64,000 nucleotides of DNA from Flavobacterium sp. Root420 (GTDB lineage: Bacteria; Bacteroidota; Bacteroidia; Flavobacteriales; Flavobacteriaceae), in contig NZ_LMEF01000004.1 of assembly GCF_001427905.1 (NCBI RefSeq), positions 39,811-103,810 on the forward strand. Direction: 5' to 3'. The notes under the pieces were generated by a model. It ran no database searches and had not been told where the DNA came from. It was given only the letters and a program-made list of their open reading frames with translations. Positions within the stretch are counted from its first letter, which is position 1; each line of letters opens with the position of its first letter. Below are positions 18,579 to 27,862 of the stretch, piece after piece. Position numbers and translations under genes: made by a program.

Positions 18579-20741
18579 TTAATTTCCCGGTGCAAAAGGG
18601 AATTTTAAGGATTTAAAATAATCTAAAGTTTGTGTTGGTTTCTCTACTCCAGCTGGCAATTCTTTACCTGAATATTGTTGGAAATAAAGCAAACACGCAT
18701 CTCGCCACCATTTTGCTTCTTTATACTGAATTTCTAATAACATCTGTACTTCTTTAAAACGCTCTGAGTCAACAAATTTCTCGGTTTTATTCCAAACATT
18801 CTGCATGGCTGCCACCTGATTTACGCCTTCCTGATATTTTAACGCCAAACCATTCCAAAGCGTTTGTCCGTTTTTCAATTTATAATCCCAGGAAACATGA
18901 TGAAACCATAATAAATCTTTTTCGGGACAGGTTTCTAAATTATCAAAAATTTTGGCTACTTCAGGTGCATATTGTGCTGTGGCATTGGTTCCGGTTTTAG
19001 AGCGGTCAAAACCAAGACCGTTTTTATCTGCTTTATGATAATATACCGGATTCCATTCTGGTCGCGATAAATTTGAAACCCACGGACCCGGACCGTAATG
19101 GTGACCGGTATCCATAATATGATGCAAACCAAGCGGTGTCATATAATTGACAACTGCTTCACGCGATTCCAGCATCATTGCTGCAACTGGTTTAATGAAA
19201 TTTTCATCATTAGAGAAAGTACATCGCAACCATTCATCAGCAATAACATCTGCATCTAAATTTGGATTCCACGCCAATCTTCCAAAGCCATACCAATTTG
19301 CCTGTGCAAAAGGATGTCCGGTCCAGTTTAAATCATTTCCGATGTTCGAAACCCCTGCAATTCCGGTCAGTTTTGTTTTCGTTAAAGTGCCATCAATAAC
19401 CTTGGCAACCGTCGTACCTTTTCCTTTTTGATAGGTATCTGATTCTAAAACTTCCTGAAATAATTTTGGAAGAAAAACCAAATGTGTACTAAAACCTAAA
19501 TATTCCTGCGTGATTTGAAACTCCATCATCAAAGGTGTTTTGGGCATGGCTCCAAACATGGGATGAAAAGGCTCGCGAGGCTGAAAATCGATCGCGCCAT
19601 TTTTCACCTGAACGATTACATTGTCTCTAAATTTTCCATCGTACGGTACAAATTCGGCATAAGCTTGTTTGGCTCTGTCATTGGCATCATGTTCTGAATA
19701 CACAAAAGCGCGCCACATAATTATACCACCAAAAGGCGCAACGGCATCAGCCAGCATATTTGCTCCGTCAACGTGATCTCTTCCATAATTCTGAGGGCCG
19801 GGTTGTCCTTCTGAGTTTGCTTTTACCAGAAATCCGCCAAAATCAGGAATTCTTTTATAAATTTCTTTGGCTTTGTTTTTCCACCAATTGGCTACGTCAA
19901 TGTCTTTTGGATCTGCTGTTTTTAAACCTCCAATTTCGATTGGTGCCGAAAAACGGGCAGTTAAATAGACTTTTATTCCGTATGGTCTGAATACATTGGC
20001 GAGAGCTTCAACTTTTTCTAAATATTGAGGTGTTAAGATTAAAGCATTCGCATTTACATTGGTCAAAACTGTTCCGTTAATTCCGATTGACGCATTTGCT
20101 CTTGCATAATCGATATAACGCTGATCTATAAAATCAGGTAGTTTTTGCCAGTTCCATAAAGAGAAACCAGCGTAACCGCGTTCGACAGTTCGGTCTAAAT
20201 TATCCCAGTGATTTAAGATTCTGATATTCGTTTTTGGTGCGTCAACAATGTTTAATTTTTTGATAGACTTATTGGTTTGAACCAATCTCAAAAAATTATA
20301 AACGCCATATAAAACGCCAATATCTTTTTTACCCGTAATGATAATCTGATTTTTATTTTTTATCGAAATGGATTTTATGATAAACCCTTCCTCATTAATC
20401 TGATCAAAATTTCCAATTTCCTTTTGAATTTCAGGACTTAGTACTTCTTTAGATCCAATAATGATATTTTTACCTCCTTCCGCTTTTGATTTAATACCAA
20501 TTTTATTTCCGAACATTTCGCTTAATCCAACTTCTAATTCTTTTGAAGCAATTTTTGAAGTTTCAGAATTCCCTAAAGAAACGATTCCCTGAACATCAGC
20601 CAAATATTTTGAAACGATTTCAGTACTTGTTTTCTTATCATACTGAAGCCATAATTTATAATCTTTCTGAGCCATTGTTTTAAATGAAAACAAAAGCAGA
20701 AAAATTGAGAGTATAAATAAATGTTTCTTTGGATATCGCAT
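18579..20741 (-). CDS. GH67 alpha-glucuronidase
   Basis: Removes (methyl-)glucuronic acid from the non-reducing-end xylose of aldouronic acids. The 720 residues fit the family and begin with a signal peptide ending KTMAQ (residue 25). Conserved segments include GYAGFSLWNWQ, the acid-containing VKANSEGQPGPQNYGRDH, MWRAFVY, VIVQVKNGAIDFQPREPFHP (the general-base region) and HVSWDYKLKNG. The gene is 18 bases upstream of the SDR gene, so GH67-SDR-uxuA could be one operon. A LacI-type operator lies 35 bases before the start. Confidence 0.95.
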   Translation of the reverse strand: MRYPKKHLFILSIFLLLFSFKTMAQKDYKLWLQYDKKTSTEIVSKYLADVQGIVSLGNSETSKIASKELEVGLSEMFGNKIGIKSKAEGGKNIIIGSKEVLSPEIQKEIGNFDQINEEGFIIKSISIKNKNQIIITGKKDIGVLYGVYNFLRLVQTNKSIKKLNIVDAPKTNIRILNHWDNLDRTVERGYAGFSLWNWQKLPDFIDQRYIDYARANASIGINGTVLTNVNANALILTPQYLEKVEALANVFRPYGIKVYLTARFSAPIEIGGLKTADPKDIDVANWWKNKAKEIYKRIPDFGGFLVKANSEGQPGPQNYGRDHVDGANMLADAVAPFGGIIMWRAFVYSEHDANDRAKQAYAEFVPYDGKFRDNVIVQVKNGAIDFQPREPFHPMFGAMPKTPLMMEFQITQEYLGFSTHLVFLPKLFQEVLESDTYQKGKGTTVAKVIDGTLTKTKLTGIAGVSNIGNDLNWTGHPFAQANWYGFGRLAWNPNLDADVIADEWLRCTFSNDENFIKPVAAMMLESREAVVNYMTPLGLHHIMDTGHHYGPGPWVSNLSRPEWNPVYYHKADKNGLGFDRSKTGTNATAQYAPEVAKIFDNLETCPEKDLLWFHHVSWDYKLKNGQTLWNGLALKYQEGVNQVAAMQNVWNKTEKFVDSERFKEVQMLLEIQYKEAKWWRDACLLYFQQYSGKELPAGVEKPTQTLDYFKSLKFPFAPGN

Positions 20742-20775
20742 CAGCTGTTTTTTGAATGATTAAATTTAAAAGTTG

Positions 20776-20785
20776 CAATCGGTTG
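20776..20785. promoter_or_regulatory. LacI-type operator before GH67
   Basis: CAATCGGTTG followed by CG, 35 bases upstream of the GH67 start and also just after the LacI-type gene. It is identical in core to the sites at 3293, 11778 and 22098. Confidence 0.7.
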
Positions 20786-20907
20786 CGTAAAAATATAGCA
20801 TTGCATTTTAAGAAAAAAATTTTACATCAAAATTTTTCATTGAATAGAAATTGTTTTGTAAAAAAAAGGAATACCTGGCAGGAGCTTTTCAATATATCAG
20901 AAGAAAA

Positions 20908-21957
20908 TTACTTTCCTCTATTCGAAGAAGCACGAACTAAAACTTCAGTGTTTAAAAAAGTCACCTCTGTAATATCATCTTTTTTTGGAGTAGCAGGATT
21001 CTTTTTAGCCGACTTTAAATGGTTCAGTATTTTCTTGGCTGAGGTCTGCCCCATCTTTACTGCCGGGTGCGAAATAGTAGTTAATCCCGGATCAATAATA
21101 GACGCAATCGGATCATCATTGAAACCAATTATAGCTATATCCTTCGGAATTTTCAAGCCTCTTCTTTTCGCTACCTGAATGGCACCAACTGCAGCAGTAT
21201 CGTTTGAAGCAAAGATACCATCAGGCGGATTTGGCAAATCAAATAAAGCATTAGCAACAACTTCACCTTCTTCAAAAGACAAGTTGGTTTCTGTTATAAG
21301 ACTCTCATCTACAATTAGATTAGCTTCTAATAAAGCATCGATATAACCTCTTTTTCGTTCGCTATAGGTATTTCGGTATTGCGAACCTGTAATGTGGGCA
21401 ATTCTGGTACAACCCTGTTCAATCAAATGTTTTGTTGCTTTATAACCGGCAGAATAATTATCAATCATAACACGATAGGTGCTAAAATCTTTAGGCACCC
21501 TGTCAACAAAAACCAAAGGAATATTTTTATCTATAAACTTCTGAAAATGACCAGTATCGCGTGTAGCCATTGCCAACGAGCAAATTATACCACAAACCCG
21601 GCTGTCGTAAAGCGCCTTTGATAAATTAACCTCATCTTCATAAGAATCATGGCTTTGCGTAATCATAACGCTATAACCCGCTTTTTGAGCAACTTCTTCA
21701 ATACCGCTTATAAGTGATGAAATAAAAGGCCTATTAATTCGGGTTACTAAAACCCCAATGATTTTGGTCGAATTTCCACGTAAACCAGCCGCCAAAATAT
21801 TAGGGCGAAACCCCATTTCCTCAGCAACTTTTTTTACTTTTTTTATGGTTTTATCACTAATCGTAGGATGATCTTTTAAAGCGCGTGAAATCGTCGAAGT
21901 CGCCAAATTCATTCGCTGCGCAATATCATAAATGGTAACATCTCTACTTTCTTCCAT
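20908..21957 (-). CDS. LacI-family transcriptional regulator of the xylan locus
   Basis: A 349-residue LacI-type repressor or activator. Residues about 8-55 are the helix-turn-helix and hinge helix (VTIYDIAQRMNLATSTISRA then AEEMGFRPN). The rest is the sugar-binding domain (IIGVLVTRINRPF, IFASNDTAAVGAIQVAKRRG, IIGFNDDPIASIIDPGLTTI). It is adjacent to GH67 and divergent from GH3, and both carry the CAATCGGTTG operator whose dyad form fits LacI binding. It is thus the best candidate to control susC, symporter, GH67 and GH3. The effector is unknown but is likely an oligosaccharide or aldouronic acid. Confidence 0.92.
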   Translation of the reverse strand: MEESRDVTIYDIAQRMNLATSTISRALKDHPTISDKTIKKVKKVAEEMGFRPNILAAGLRGNSTKIIGVLVTRINRPFISSLISGIEEVAQKAGYSVMITQSHDSYEDEVNLSKALYDSRVCGIICSLAMATRDTGHFQKFIDKNIPLVFVDRVPKDFSTYRVMIDNYSAGYKATKHLIEQGCTRIAHITGSQYRNTYSERKRGYIDALLEANLIVDESLITETNLSFEEGEVVANALFDLPNPPDGIFASNDTAAVGAIQVAKRRGLKIPKDIAIIGFNDDPIASIIDPGLTTISHPAVKMGQTSAKKILNHLKSAKKNPATPKKDDITEVTFLNTEVLVRASSNRGK

Positions 21958-22097
21958 AAAATTTTATAAATAAAATAATGGGATTTCACATTGTAAATCA
22001 ACATTAAAATTTGCCTGACTTCCTATTTCCGCTATTTCTGAGAAATAAATTCCTGATAAATTTTCTGTAAAATTAAATTATTTTTTCTTTCTTTACA

Positions 22098-22107
22098 CAA
22101 TCGGTTG
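22098..22107. promoter_or_regulatory. LacI-type operator in the lacI-like/GH3 divergent promoter region
   Basis: CAATCGGTTG lies 113 bases before the GH3 start and about 140 bases before the LacI-family gene, so it could serve both GH3 control and autoregulation. Confidence 0.65.
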
Positions 22108-22210
22108 CAATAAAGTTTTATAATAAAAATATACCTCCTTTTTAGGGAATTTTAGTAAGTGTGTATAATACTTTAAAAATTAAATAAAAATGGTTTAAAA
22201 AAAATATCCT

Positions 22211-24841
22211 ATGAAAAAATCAATCACTCTTTATCAAATCATACTATTTTCTTTTCTTTCAATCTATGCTAGTGCACAGGATAAAAAAGAGAAATTTCCT
22301 TTTCAAAATACAACTTTAAGCTTTGAAACCAGAGTAAACGATCTTGTAAACCGTTTGACTTTGGAAGAAAAAGTTTCGCAAATGCTGAATTCATCCCCGG
22401 CAATTGTGAGATTAGACATTCCGGCTTACGACTGGTGGAATGAAACACTTCATGGTGTTGCAAGAACTCCTTTTAAAACCACTGTATATCCGCAGGCTAT
22501 TGCCATGGCAGCCACTTTTGATAAAAATTCGCTTTTTAAAATGGCCGATTATTCCGCTTTGGAAGGAAGAGCGATTTACAATAAAGCGGTTGAGTTAGGC
22601 CGAACCAATGAACGTTATCTTGGCCTTACGTACTGGACACCCAATATCAATATTTTTCGTGATCCTCGTTGGGGACGCGGACAGGAAACCTATGGCGAAG
22701 ACCCGTTTTTGACTGCTACTTTAGGCGATTTCTTTGTTAAAGGATTACAAGGAGATGATCCAAAATATCTAAAAGCCGCAGCCTGTGCGAAGCATTATGC
22801 CGTTCACAGCGGTCCTGAACCTTTACGCCATACTTTTGATGTTGATGTAACGCCTTATGAACTTTGGGATACCTATTTACCAGCATTTAAAAAATTGGTA
22901 ACCGAATCTAAGGTTGCCGGTGTAATGTGTGCGTACAATGCTTTCAGAACACAGCCTTGTTGTGCCAGCGATATTTTGATGACGGATATTTTGCGCAAGC
23001 AATGGAAATTTGATGGTTATGTAACTTCAGATTGTTGGGCGATTGACGATTTCTTCAAAAATCATAAAACACATCTGGATGCGGCGTCTGCTTCTGCAGA
23101 TGCAGTTTTCCATGGAACGGATATTGACTGCGGAACAGACGCTTACAAAGCTTTGGTACAAGCAGTAAAAACCGGAAAAATACCGGAATCACAAATTGAT
23201 ATTTCGGTAAAACGACTTTTCATGATTCGTTTCCGATTAGGAATGTTTGATCCTGTCGAAATGGTAAAATATGCCCAGACGCCAGCTTCTGTATTAGAAA
23301 GTGCCCCACATCAGGAACATGCTTTAAAAATGGCCCATCAATCGATGGTTTTGCTTAAAAATGAAAACAATACGTTGCCTCTGAGTAAAAAAATAAAAAA
23401 GATAGCAGTTCTGGGTCCAAATGCAGATAATTCGATTTCTATTTTAGGGAATTACAACGGAACACCTTCCAAACTATCAACTGTGTTACAAGGCATTAAA
23501 GATAAATTAGGCGCCAACACTGAAGTGATTTATGAGAAAGCCATCAATTTTACAAACGATACCTTATTAGTGTATGCTGATGTTAAAAACCAATATGCTT
23601 TTGAAGGTAAACAAGGCTTTAAAGCGGAATATTTCAATAACAAGGATCTTGCAGGAAAACCTGAAGTTACAAGGATAGAAACGGAATTGAATCATTTTTG
23701 GCAGGAAGGCCAGGCGGTTGTTCAAAACATCAAAGCCAATAATTTTTCGGCGCGATATACGACCAACTTTACGGCAGCTGAAGATGGAAGCATTACTTTT
23801 GAACTGGCTGCAGACGACGGCTACCGTTTTCTTGTAAATGGAAAAGAAGAACTAAATGCCTGGTCAAAAAACAGATGGGGCGGACAAACTTTTGAACTGA
23901 AAACAACAAAAGGAACTGCTTATAATTTGGTAGTGGAATATTGGCAGGGAGAAGGAAAAGGTAACGTTGCCCTGAATGCCGGAAATTATAAAAAAACCGA
24001 TTTTACAGCGCTTGTCAATCGCTTAAAAGATGTAGATGCATTTATTTTCGTCGGCGGAATTTCACCTCAATTAGAAGGTGAAGAAATGAAAGTAAATTTT
24101 CCGGGTTTTAAAGGTGGAGACCGTACTTCGATTTTATTGCCAGCGGTACAAACTGAATTGATGAAAGCACTTCAAAAGACAGGGAAACCAGTTATTTTCG
24201 TCATGATGACCGGAAGCGCAATCGCTATTCCGTGGGAAGCTCAAAATGTTTCTGCTATTGTAAATGCGTGGTATGGCGGACAGGCAGCCGGAACAGCCGT
24301 GGCGGATATTCTTTTTGGAGATTATAATCCGGGTGGAAGATTGCCAATTACGTTTTACAAAGGCGACTTGGACTTACCTGAATTTGTAGATTATAAAATG
24401 GATAACAGAACCTATCGTTATTTTAAAGGAACTCCACTTTACAGTTTTGGATACGGTTTGAGTTATACTACCTTCAAATATGATGAGCTAAAAATGCCAT
24501 CGAAAATTGCTAAAGGAAAAAACATTTCAGTTTCTGTACGCATCACCAATACGGGCAAAATGGCCGGAGAAGAAGTAGCGCAATTGTATGTCATCAATCA
24601 AAATACAGCTATAAAGGCGCCTCTTAAAACCCTAAAAGGATTTGAGCGCATCAGTCTTAAAGCAGGAGAAAGCAAAATCATATCTTTTACACTTTCTCCG
24701 GAAGATTTATCTCATGTTACTGCTGAAGGTGTTTATCAGGAATACAATGGCGAGATTAAAATTGCCATTGGCGGTCATCAGCCGGATGAACCTAATAAAT
24801 CAAGCAGTACTATTTTGACTAAAAGTCTTGTGATTCAATAA
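22211..24841 (+). CDS. GH3 beta-xylosidase/beta-glucosidase with PA14 insert
   Basis: An exo-acting enzyme that removes single xylose or glucose units. It has 876 residues with a signal peptide ending YASAQ (residue 23). The GH3 N-terminal barrel spans about residues 35-350, with the catalytic nucleophile D274 in YVTSDCWAIDDF. The C-terminal GH3 domain begins near 375 and is interrupted at about 470-600 by a PA14-like domain (ADDGYRFLVNG). A fibronectin-III-like domain closes the protein (about 780-870). This layout matches GH3 beta-xylosidases of xylan loci in Bacteroidota. It is expected to be periplasmic. Exact substrate is inferred from context. Confidence 0.92.
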   Translation: MKKSITLYQIILFSFLSIYASAQDKKEKFPFQNTTLSFETRVNDLVNRLTLEEKVSQMLNSSPAIVRLDIPAYDWWNETLHGVARTPFKTTVYPQAIAMAATFDKNSLFKMADYSALEGRAIYNKAVELGRTNERYLGLTYWTPNINIFRDPRWGRGQETYGEDPFLTATLGDFFVKGLQGDDPKYLKAAACAKHYAVHSGPEPLRHTFDVDVTPYELWDTYLPAFKKLVTESKVAGVMCAYNAFRTQPCCASDILMTDILRKQWKFDGYVTSDCWAIDDFFKNHKTHLDAASASADAVFHGTDIDCGTDAYKALVQAVKTGKIPESQIDISVKRLFMIRFRLGMFDPVEMVKYAQTPASVLESAPHQEHALKMAHQSMVLLKNENNTLPLSKKIKKIAVLGPNADNSISILGNYNGTPSKLSTVLQGIKDKLGANTEVIYEKAINFTNDTLLVYADVKNQYAFEGKQGFKAEYFNNKDLAGKPEVTRIETELNHFWQEGQAVVQNIKANNFSARYTTNFTAAEDGSITFELAADDGYRFLVNGKEELNAWSKNRWGGQTFELKTTKGTAYNLVVEYWQGEGKGNVALNAGNYKKTDFTALVNRLKDVDAFIFVGGISPQLEGEEMKVNFPGFKGGDRTSILLPAVQTELMKALQKTGKPVIFVMMTGSAIAIPWEAQNVSAIVNAWYGGQAAGTAVADILFGDYNPGGRLPITFYKGDLDLPEFVDYKMDNRTYRYFKGTPLYSFGYGLSYTTFKYDELKMPSKIAKGKNISVSVRITNTGKMAGEEVAQLYVINQNTAIKAPLKTLKGFERISLKAGESKIISFTLSPEDLSHVTAEGVYQEYNGEIKIAIGGHQPDEPNKSSSTILTKSLVIQ

Positions 24842-25017
24842 AAAATTAACTAAAAAAATCAGTTTTAAATCGGGAATAAATGAAAGAATAATACCATTTT
24901 TTTTCTAAATTTGATTGTACAAATTGGCATTCAAAACGATTTCCCCAAATCATTTTTTTAATTACCTCAACCTGCATTGACCATTTGGTAAATAGTAGTA
25001 ATGTAAACTGAAAAAAA

Positions 25018-26643
25018 ATGAAAAATTTTACTCTGACAATCTTTTTAATTTCTTGCTTTATTGTTTCTTCCTTCGGGTATTCGAAAGAGAATCGTCTTTC
25101 CGGGAATAAGAAAGCAGTTTTTTTTATTCCCAATATTTCTTTTGATAACTATGCCGCGCCAACTATTGACAATGCCACCTTGTTGGCCTTTTTTAAAAAA
25201 TATTCCCAATTAAAAGACTATCAAAACGATGTTTCAGCCCTTTATAAAGACAGATCGTATAAAGCCATTTGGTACAGTGGGAATGACATAAACGAATTTG
25301 GGCATTTAATGTATCATAAGTTAAATTCAACTTATGAAGAAGGCGTTCAGATTAAAATTCCCTATAAAAATAAAATCGATGAGGTTTTTGATGAAGATTC
25401 AACTGATAAAGTGTCAGAATCAGACACCGAACTTTTATTGAGCTCTATGTACATCCTTTATGCGAAACATGTGTATCAGGGAATGGATGCAGCTGCACAG
25501 AATAAACTTGAATGGTATTTGCCAAAGAAAAAAATATCGTATGAGACTTTATTAGATTCTATTTCCAGTAATCCGAATTTGTTAGATCAAAATAATCATG
25601 TGCTTTTTAGTCAATATTATAAACTTCAGGAAGTTCTTAAAAAATATCGTGAAATCGAAAAGAACAATACCTGGACTACAATTGAAATGGATACGCCTTT
25701 TAAAGATTTAAGGCCAGATGACACCTCAAAAACAATTGCACAAATCAGAACACGATTGTTTGTTATTGGTGACTTAGCGAATGATTCTAAAAGCAACTTT
25801 TATGATCGGGAACTGATGGATGCCATCATGAAGTACAAAGCTAGATATGTGCTGACTCCAAACTATATTATCACCAAAGATCATATCAATCAAATGAATG
25901 AACCTATAAGTGATCGTATCAAAACGCTGATGTTAAACATGGAGCGCTGCCGATGGATTCCACCAACCCTGGAAAACCAAAGCGAATATGTTATGGTTAA
26001 TATTCCGTCATTTCGATTATATTATGTTAGAAACGGGAATTATGATATTGTCTCCAATGTTTTCATAGGAACACCCTTAACCCAAACTGTTATTTTTAGC
26101 GGTCAAATAGATCGTATTGTTTTTAGTCCGTATTGGTATGTGCCGAGCAGCATCATTAAAAATGAATTAAAATTGAAAATGGCAGAAGAGAAAAACTATC
26201 TGGCCGATCATAATATGGAATGGAATGGAGGAAAAGTACGGCAAAAACCCGGACCTAATAATGCCTTAGGCTTAGTGAAATTTATGTTTCCGAATCCGAA
26301 TGATATCTATATGCACGACTCCCCTTCTAAAAGTTTGTTTGGTTTTGAGAAACGTATTTTCAGCCACGGTTGCATCAATGTCGAAAAAGCAAAAGAACTG
26401 GCTATTGCAATGCTAAGGGATTATCCGGACTGGCCGGTTGACAAAATAAATGAAGCTATGAGTGGCGTAAAAGAAACGCCTTGCATGCTAAAGAAAAAAG
26501 TACCAATTTATATTGGTTATTTTACCGCCTGGGTTAACAAAGATGGTGAAATTGGATTTTTTCCCGATGTTTATGAAAGAGATGTTCAGTTGAATAGTTT
26601 ACTTTTTCCGCAGGATACTGGTTTTAAGACTGCTAATAATTGA
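25018..26643 (+). CDS. L,D-transpeptidase (YcbB/LdtD type)
   Basis: Crosslinks peptidoglycan through 3-3 bonds or attaches proteins to it in the periplasm. The 541 residues start with a signal peptide (about 1-20). The YkuD catalytic domain is C-terminal: VNIPSFRLYYVRNG, then MHDSPSKSLFG and the active-site motif FSHGCINV with H450 and C452. The long N-terminal region (about 30-320) resembles the scaffold domain of the large YcbB class. It is expressed from its own region and ends at the bidirectional terminator at 26.7 kb. It has no obvious link to xylan use. Confidence 0.9.
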   Translation: MKNFTLTIFLISCFIVSSFGYSKENRLSGNKKAVFFIPNISFDNYAAPTIDNATLLAFFKKYSQLKDYQNDVSALYKDRSYKAIWYSGNDINEFGHLMYHKLNSTYEEGVQIKIPYKNKIDEVFDEDSTDKVSESDTELLLSSMYILYAKHVYQGMDAAAQNKLEWYLPKKKISYETLLDSISSNPNLLDQNNHVLFSQYYKLQEVLKKYREIEKNNTWTTIEMDTPFKDLRPDDTSKTIAQIRTRLFVIGDLANDSKSNFYDRELMDAIMKYKARYVLTPNYIITKDHINQMNEPISDRIKTLMLNMERCRWIPPTLENQSEYVMVNIPSFRLYYVRNGNYDIVSNVFIGTPLTQTVIFSGQIDRIVFSPYWYVPSSIIKNELKLKMAEEKNYLADHNMEWNGGKVRQKPGPNNALGLVKFMFPNPNDIYMHDSPSKSLFGFEKRIFSHGCINVEKAKELAIAMLRDYPDWPVDKINEAMSGVKETPCMLKKKVPIYIGYFTAWVNKDGEIGFFPDVYERDVQLNSLLFPQDTGFKTANN

Positions 26644-26690
26644 TTTTTTTTTAGAGAATAGAAGAAAGAGCAAAGAGTAAAGAGTATAGA

Positions 26691-26735
26691 AACCGCCAAA
26701 ATCACAAATGATTTTTGGCGGTTTTTTTATTTTTT
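26691..26735. terminator. Bidirectional terminator between the L,D-transpeptidase and the module-1 membrane protein
   Basis: A long stem AACCGCCAAAATCA/TGATTTTTGGCGGTT with T-run on the plus side (26724 onward). The convergent genes on both sides end within 50 bases of it. Confidence 0.8.
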
Positions 26736-27704
26736 GGGGACACTTTTTTCTCCGTATTTGTTTATGATATAATCCGTTACTGGCCTTAACGGCTTATCAT
26801 TTTCAGGATGTCTTCCGTGTGTATTAAAGAAATCTGCTTTATCACTACTTGTTTTTGCATACCAAACAATTGCTTCTCCATTTATAAAGCAGGTTGTCGT
26901 ATCGCAGACTTTTATTTTTTTAAGTCCAAACTTACTTTCATCAAATCGTTCTATTTTTCCCGACATTACAAATCCTTCGGTATTTTGATCACAATCTACC
27001 ATTTCAAAATGATCATTGGACCATTGCATGCATTGTTTTTGTGATAGGGCAAAATAAATAATTAAACCTAATCCAATTAAAACAACTGTAATTGCTAAGT
27101 ATTTTATTTTTTTTAATATTGATTCCTTGCCTTTAGTACTAAAAGTCGATATTGGCATTGATGCTAATTCAGTTTTCTGATTGTCAAGCGGTTCGGATTC
27201 TTCCAGAACAAAATCTTTTTTTGAATCGTTTGGGTTTTCGATTTCTACTTTGTCACTCCAAATATCAGAAGAAACATCTTTACCAGAATTATCATTAACT
27301 CTCAACTCATTTATCAATTCTAAATCTTCTTCATCTATTTGTTTCCTAAATTTATTAAAAGGTCTTGGTTGAAGGTCCACAAGTATTGCGGCCAATTGAA
27401 TAGTATCTTCGGTTGGCCTCTCTGTCTTACCTAAAAAAAATCTCTTAACTGCTTCTAATTTATTCAGCTCATCATCTCCAAACAAATTCTTTTTATCCCT
27501 ATCAAATGGAAAATCAAAAAAAGATTCAAAAGTAAGTAAGTCCTCTTTATTAGTGTTTGATGTAAATCTTTTGATGCATAAATTTCTAAGGTTTGCAGCA
27601 GTTGGCGAACTCAAATTATTTGAATAATCCCCTTCAATTTCTTTTTCATATTTGGCTTTAATAGCTTTTCTGTAATCTTCAAAAGTAAAGTTTGACATAG
27701 GCAT
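26727..27704 (-). CDS. Module 1 divergent membrane protein, unknown function
   Basis: I do not recognise the family. The 325 residues have three parts: an N-terminal domain (about 8-120), a charged linker, one membrane segment (about 202-220) and a ~105-residue C-terminal domain with several Cys, expected outside the cytoplasm. The N-terminal domain is clearly paralogous to the protein at 41259-41891: both carry a YRKAIKAKYE/YKKAIKIKYE stretch, an LR-LC pair, a DF/LQPRPFNKF-like motif and the same spacing. It is transcribed away from the lipopeptide-kinase operon. Start at 27704 or 27698 (both Met). Its leader is the 10-bp phased AAGT array. Plausible role: sensor partner or antagonist of the kinase (inference). 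Confidence 0.75.
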   Translation of the reverse strand: MPMSNFTFEDYRKAIKAKYEKEIEGDYSNNLSSPTAANLRNLCIKRFTSNTNKEDLLTFESFFDFPFDRDKKNLFGDDELNKLEAVKRFFLGKTERPTEDTIQLAAILVDLQPRPFNKFRKQIDEEDLELINELRVNDNSGKDVSSDIWSDKVEIENPNDSKKDFVLEESEPLDNQKTELASMPISTFSTKGKESILKKIKYLAITVVLIGLGLIIYFALSQKQCMQWSNDHFEMVDCDQNTEGFVMSGKIERFDESKFGLKKIKVCDTTTCFINGEAIVWYAKTSSDKADFFNTHGRHPENDKPLRPVTDYIINKYGEKSVPKK

Positions 27705-27816
27705 TTGAACTTTTTAAAACTTTTTCTAAAGTACTTTATTCTACTTTTTAGGACTTCTTTTGACTTCCTAGAACTTATCCCGACTTTAAAAAAATACATT
27801 AGACTTTCCTGACTTT
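27705..27816 (-). repeat. Array of AAGT motifs in 10-bp phase before the module-1 membrane protein
   Basis: Read on plus, ACTT begins at 27709, 27719, 27733, 27743, 27753, 27763, 27773, 27783, 27803 and 27812. From 27733 to 27803 the spacing is exactly 10 bases with only 27793 missing. On the minus strand this is AAGTN5-6 units, typically preceded by a purine-rich spacer. They occupy the whole region upstream of the start codon, on one face of the helix. A binding array for a direct-repeat-recognising regulator is likely. Confidence 0.7.
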
Positions 27817-27862
27817 CTGATCAATACAGCCCTAAACTCCACATAAATTTGCCTTAACAAAA

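Noticed and set aside
20756..21178. Plus-strand 140-residue frame across the start of GH67 and the end of the LacI-type gene
   Set aside because: It lies mostly antisense to the LacI-family gene, whose protein is well conserved; there is no sensible start context or domain.
27611..27799. Minus frame of 62 residues across the phased array
   Set aside because: It overlaps the module-1 membrane protein in another frame and is Lys-rich only because of the repeats.
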